DNA of 64,000 nucleotides from WJMB01 sp964581465 (lineage in GTDB: Bacteria > RBG-13-66-14), in the NCBI GenBank assembly GCA_964581465.1, contig CAZOOP010000010.1:1-64000 (forward strand), read 5' to 3'. Shown piece after piece: positions 61,092-64,000 of this stretch. A model generated the notes under the pieces. It was not told the origin of the DNA. It saw only the letters and a program-made list of their open reading frames with translations, and did not search any database. The position numbers and the translations under genes were made by a program. Each line of letters begins with the position of its first letter. Positions within the stretch are counted from its first letter, which is position 1.

Positions 61092-62900
61092 CTAGCCCGT
61101 TTTGAAACGGTAGTCGGGCAGCAGCATCGGGCTGACGCGCTCGGTCTGCACGCCGTTGGAATCGAGCTCGGCTTCCCACTCCTCGACGTGCTCCAGGGTC
61201 AGCTTGGAGAGCTTGACCTCCTCGGCGTAGGCGGCGGCTGCGGTGCCGGCACGGCGGCCGAAGACGGTGATGTCCAGAAGCGAGTTGCCCATCAGCCGGT
61301 TGCGCCCGTGGACGCCTCCGGTGACTTCGCCGGCGGCGAAGAGTCCGGGAACGTCGGTGGCGGTGTCGTCGGAGATCCACAGCCCGCCGTTCTGGTAGTG
61401 CAGGGTGGGGTAGACCAGCATCGGTTCCTTGGAGATATCGATGCCGTGGCGCATGAACTGCTTGAACTTGGCCGGTAGCTCGCGCTCGATAGTGCCCGGT
61501 CCCTTGAGGATCTCGATCATCGGTGAGTCCAGCCAGACGCCGACGCGGCCGGTGGGTGTCTGGATGCCGTTTTCCCGCTCCAGGCACTCGCGCATGATCG
61601 CCGAGGACTCGACGTCGCGGGGCTCCTTGGGGAAGACGAAGTCCAGGCCGTGGCGGTTGACCGGCTCGGCGCCCAGGCCGCGGACCTTCTCGGTGATCAG
61701 CAGGCCGACGTTCTGCTCCGGGTAGGCGGTGCCGGTGGGGTGGTACTGGATGGAGTCCATGAAGCGCAACCGCGCTCCGGCGCGATAGCCCATGATCAGG
61801 CCGTCGGCGGTGGCGCCGTAGTGGTTGGTGGTGGCGAAGCCCTGGATGTGCAGCCGCCCGATGCCGCCGGTGGCCATCACCGTGGCCTTGGCGCGGACCA
61901 CCAACAGCTCGCCGGTCTCCATGTTCTGCAGCACGGCTCCGGCGCAGCGTCCCTGGGCGTCCTTGACCAGCTCGACGGCCGGGGCGAACTCGACGACCTG
62001 GATCTGGGGCCGGTTGCGGATCTCGTCGCGCAGCACGCGCATGATCTCCGCGCCGGTCATGTCGCCGGCGGAGTGCATCCGCTTGCGCGATGTCCCGCCG
62101 CCGTGCAGGACGTGCATCCGGCCATCGTCGTCCTTGCCGAACATCACCCCCATTTTCTCCAACCAGCGCAGCACCAGGGGCGCGTCATTGGTCAGCGCGG
62201 CGACCAGCTCGCGGTCGTTGGTGAAGTGCCCGCCGCCGTAGGCGTCGAGGAAGTGGATGACGGGATTGTCTTGGGGTTTGTCGGCGCCCTGGATGCCGCC
62301 CTCGGCCATCACCGTGTTGGCGTCGCCGTGGCGCAGCTTGGTGATCAACAGCACCTCGGAACCTGCCTCCTGGGCCACCAGGGCCGCCGCGGAACCGGCT
62401 CCGCCTCCGCCGATGACCAACACGTCGACGTTGTAGGCCGGTTTACCGAGGTCGACCTGCTGACCGGCGATCAGCGAGTGGGCCTCGATCAGGTCGGCGA
62501 ACTCGTCCGGGGTGCGCTCGCCCCGGTTGGGACCCACCGCCAGCTCGCGCATCCCGGTGTCCTTGTAGTCGGGGTGGAACTTCTTCAGGACGTTGTCGCG
62601 CTCCTCCATGGTCATCGGCGGGAAGTAGCCGATGCCGCGAATCCGACCCAGCTCCTGGGCGTCGGCGGTGTTGAGGTTGATCTTGCCCGGGGTGTCGCTC
62701 AGGGCGAGCTGGTCCTTGATCTCGTCGAGGATCTCCTCGTCGAGGCCCTCGACCTTGAGCAGCTCGCGCAGGTCGCGGAAGTCGCCGTGCTGTTCGCGGT
62801 ACTCGACGATGCGTCCGGGGGCCAGGCGGCGGGCGATGCGCCCGGAGCGCGTGGATTCAACGACGCTGATGAGTTCCTTCAGCTCGGGGGTGTAGCCCAT
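61092..62900 (-). CDS. SdhA/FrdA-type flavoprotein with an N-terminal helix-hairpin-helix region
   Basis: A 602-residue protein. Residues about 36-65 (HGDFRDLRELLKVEGL, then EEILDEI) and 74-92 (INLNTADAQELGRIRGIG) are two helix-hairpin-helix motifs like those of ComEA. From about 155 the protein is an FAD-dependent oxidoreductase of the succinate dehydrogenase/fumarate reductase/L-aspartate oxidase family: FAD loop VIGGGGAGSAAA at 162-173, AEGGIQGA, MATGGIGRL, IQYHPTG, HYQNGGL, LFAAGEVTGGVHGRNRLMG and NSLLD. Where SdhA/FrdA have the FAD-linked His (SHTVAAQGG), this protein has ANTVMAEGG, so FAD is probably not covalently bound. No iron-sulfur or membrane subunit is adjacent. GAGGAG before the ATG fixes the start. 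The substrate is unknown. Confidence 0.88.
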   Translation of the reverse strand: MGYTPELKELISVVESTRSGRIARRLAPGRIVEYREQHGDFRDLRELLKVEGLDEEILDEIKDQLALSDTPGKINLNTADAQELGRIRGIGYFPPMTMEERDNVLKKFHPDYKDTGMRELAVGPNRGERTPDEFADLIEAHSLIAGQQVDLGKPAYNVDVLVIGGGGAGSAAALVAQEAGSEVLLITKLRHGDANTVMAEGGIQGADKPQDNPVIHFLDAYGGGHFTNDRELVAALTNDAPLVLRWLEKMGVMFGKDDDGRMHVLHGGGTSRKRMHSAGDMTGAEIMRVLRDEIRNRPQIQVVEFAPAVELVKDAQGRCAGAVLQNMETGELLVVRAKATVMATGGIGRLHIQGFATTNHYGATADGLIMGYRAGARLRFMDSIQYHPTGTAYPEQNVGLLITEKVRGLGAEPVNRHGLDFVFPKEPRDVESSAIMRECLERENGIQTPTGRVGVWLDSPMIEILKGPGTIERELPAKFKQFMRHGIDISKEPMLVYPTLHYQNGGLWISDDTATDVPGLFAAGEVTGGVHGRNRLMGNSLLDITVFGRRAGTAAAAYAEEVKLSKLTLEHVEEWEAELDSNGVQTERVSPMLLPDYRFKTG

Positions 62901-63396
62901 CTAGACTCCTCGACCGGGGCCGCTCAAGCGGGGGAGGGCCGGTTGGGCCGCGACGCCGAGTCCAGGCGGCGGACGCGCGGCGGATAACGTTGACGGGAAT
63001 AGGGGAACCAGCCCAGGTGGAATGGCTTGTTATCATCGTTCCAGCGAAACGCGCTAACGTCGGCGACAGGCTGGATTATCGGCGGAACCCGACACAGGTG
63101 CTTGCGAGCAGTTGCGCGACGCGGGTAGGTTACTCGAAAGGTGACGGCGGTCCGCCGCGACGAGTGTGGCGGCCCCTTGGCCATGGTCATTGTCATGGTC
63201 TTGGCCATGGTTGGGCGAAGCGGCCGTAATATGGTTCCAAGGCCGGGTAGACAACCGCCCACCCGTGGGGCCGTACCCCGGGATCCGCCCGGCTGCTCGA
63301 CCATCGGAGCGACGCTTGACCCCCGGCGCGCCCGGGACCGATTGAATCAACCCGGAAAGGGGTTCGGCCATGCCGACGAGAGCCCATTATAGCAAG
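62901..63396. other. Intergenic region
   Basis: About 500 bp without a supported gene. It contains a short imperfect repeat of CATGGTC/TTGGCCATGG around 63176-63215. Confidence 0.5.
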
Positions 63397-63433
63397 AAAG
63401 CGGCCCGCGGTCAGCAGGCCGCGGGTCGCTTTT
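63397..63433 (-). terminator. Hairpin terminator, possibly bidirectional
   Basis: AAAGCGGCCCGCGG (63397-63410) pairs with CCGCGGGTCGCTTT (63419-63432) with one G-U pair; T-rich on both sides. It lies 18 bp past the stop of the minus-strand gene. Confidence 0.82.
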
Positions 63434-63450
63434 GTCGTGGGCTTGCGCCC

Positions 63451-64000
63451 TTACCTGGAGGGGAAACCGTCCAGGACGTTCTCCTCGGACCAGCGGAGTC
63501 GGAAGAGTTCCAGGTGCCGAGTGCCCAGGGAGCGCGCCGGGATACGGCTGGAGTCGATGGTGACGCTCTTGCCCGGGCGCGAGCCCGTCGGGTAGTTGGC
63601 CGTGGTAAGCCGCGGTCCGTCCGGCGTGAGCTCCTCGACGGCCAGGGTCCAGCGATCGAGGAGTTCCTTCTCGGCCTTGAGCTCGGCGAACCCCGAGGTC
63701 TCCTCGTAGTGCTCCCGGGGGGTGTAGGCGACGAAGTACTCGGGCTGGGTCTGGTTGATCAGCTCTTCCTTCTCCTCGTACAGGTCACGCTCGGGAGTGC
63801 ATAGGCCGAAGGTGTCGATGACGTAGCAATCGGTTTCGTAGCCGATGACGCCGATCTCGCTGACTGCCACCCGGGGCCGTTCGCCATCGCGATCCTCGAA
63901 CACCTCGTTGATCTCCCGGGCGACCTCGTGGAGCATCGGCAGCCGGATGCGGGAGAGGAAGACCACGCCGGGCATGATGAAGGCCAGGGTGAAGAAGACG
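63451..64000 (-). CDS. C-terminal part of a membrane protein, cut by the window edge
   Basis: Only the 3' end is present. The frame is open through the window edge: before the first visible Met it reads VFFTLAFIMPGVVFLSRI, a membrane helix, so the gene begins outside. The soluble C-terminal 160 residues contain RVAVSEIGVIGYETDCYVID, then FGLCTPERDLYEEKEELIN, PEYFVAYTPREHYEE and a final beta-rich stretch. The pattern xxSEIGxIGYxTDxxVID followed by GLCTPE is familiar to me from the C-terminal domains of multi-spanning glycosyltransferase-like membrane proteins, but the evidence here is too small for a firm call. Confidence 0.6.
   Translation of the reverse strand, partial: VFFTLAFIMPGVVFLSRIRLPMLHEVAREINEVFEDRDGERPRVAVSEIGVIGYETDCYVIDTFGLCTPERDLYEEKEELINQTQPEYFVAYTPREHYEETSGFAELKAEKELLDRWTLAVEELTPDGPRLTTANYPTGSRPGKSVTIDSSRIPARSLGTRHLELFRLRWSEENVLDGFPSR

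Noticed and set aside
62990..63392. Short open frames upstream of the flavoprotein gene
   Set aside because: Low-complexity translation (MVIVMVLAMVG-like from a CATGGTC repeat) and no ribosome site.

Overview
This window looks like chromosomal DNA of an uncultured, peptidoglycan-making, probably diderm bacterium. Coding DNA is GC-rich, there are many lipoprotein-type exported proteins, and most intergenic DNA is clearly AT-richer than the genes. Two runs of N (12023-12122 and 56251-56260) mark it as a scaffold, probably metagenome-derived. I cannot name the phylum: housekeeping proteins are easy to recognise, while many accessory proteins (repeat-rich lipoproteins, small zinc-ribbon proteins, unknown membrane proteins) match no family I can name.

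Layout. 0.1-8.8 kb: a truncated repeat lipoprotein, an RluD-type pseudouridine synthase, an NHL-type lipoprotein, recA, a 1.2 kb non-coding AT-richer stretch, a second repeat lipoprotein and a small membrane protein. 8.9-11.7 kb: an ECF-type sigma factor and a probable membrane anti-sigma factor, separated by a decayed IS1595-like element. 11.8-16.5 kb: a 77-bp tandem array broken by an assembly gap, two paralogous zinc-ribbon proteins, a PilW-like prepilin and pyrC. 17.2-25.5 kb: ispA, xseB/xseA, a small nucleotidyl-cyclase domain and polA. 26.8-34.1 kb: a small membrane protein, a cold-shock protein, fhs, a membrane protein and a two-gene operon of unknown function. 35.3-51.1 kb: a division and cell-wall (dcw) cluster in the order mraZ-rsmH-ftsL-ftsI-murF-mraY-(53-aa gene)-ftsW-murG-murC-murB-ftsQ-ftsA-ftsZ, without murE, murD or ddl. 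51.1-52.1 kb: a ten-unit 78-bp tandem array running into the promoter of tRNA-Val and tRNA-Asp. 53.0-64.0 kb: an S1 protein with long acidic tails, two lipoproteins, two paralogous secreted repeat proteins, a flavoprotein with an N-terminal helix-hairpin-helix region, and the end of a membrane protein.

How the genes work together. The dcw genes are tightly packed, with ATGA-type overlaps at rsmH/ftsL, ftsI/murF, ftsW/murG and murC/murB. A strong promoter with four TGGKG boxes, three of them on a 10-nt period, lies 440-500 bp before mraZ, which fits MraZ autoregulation. The sigma and anti-sigma genes probably once formed one unit.

The most striking non-coding signal is a family of six intergenic palindromes of about 173-186 bp, at 4432, 9513, 18686, 22517, 34924 and 42341. 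Each has an outer inverted repeat and inner 20-21-nt arms built around TTGGCACGTTTCTTGC. That core matches the sigma-54 -24/-12 promoter consensus (TGGCACG-N4-TTGC), so each element carries two such promoter-like sequences facing each other. Base changes between copies are compensated in the partner arm. Other repeats include three internally deleted IS1595-like elements (two with 8-bp target duplications), at least one MITE-like element with related ends, and diverged AT-rich dispersed repeats.
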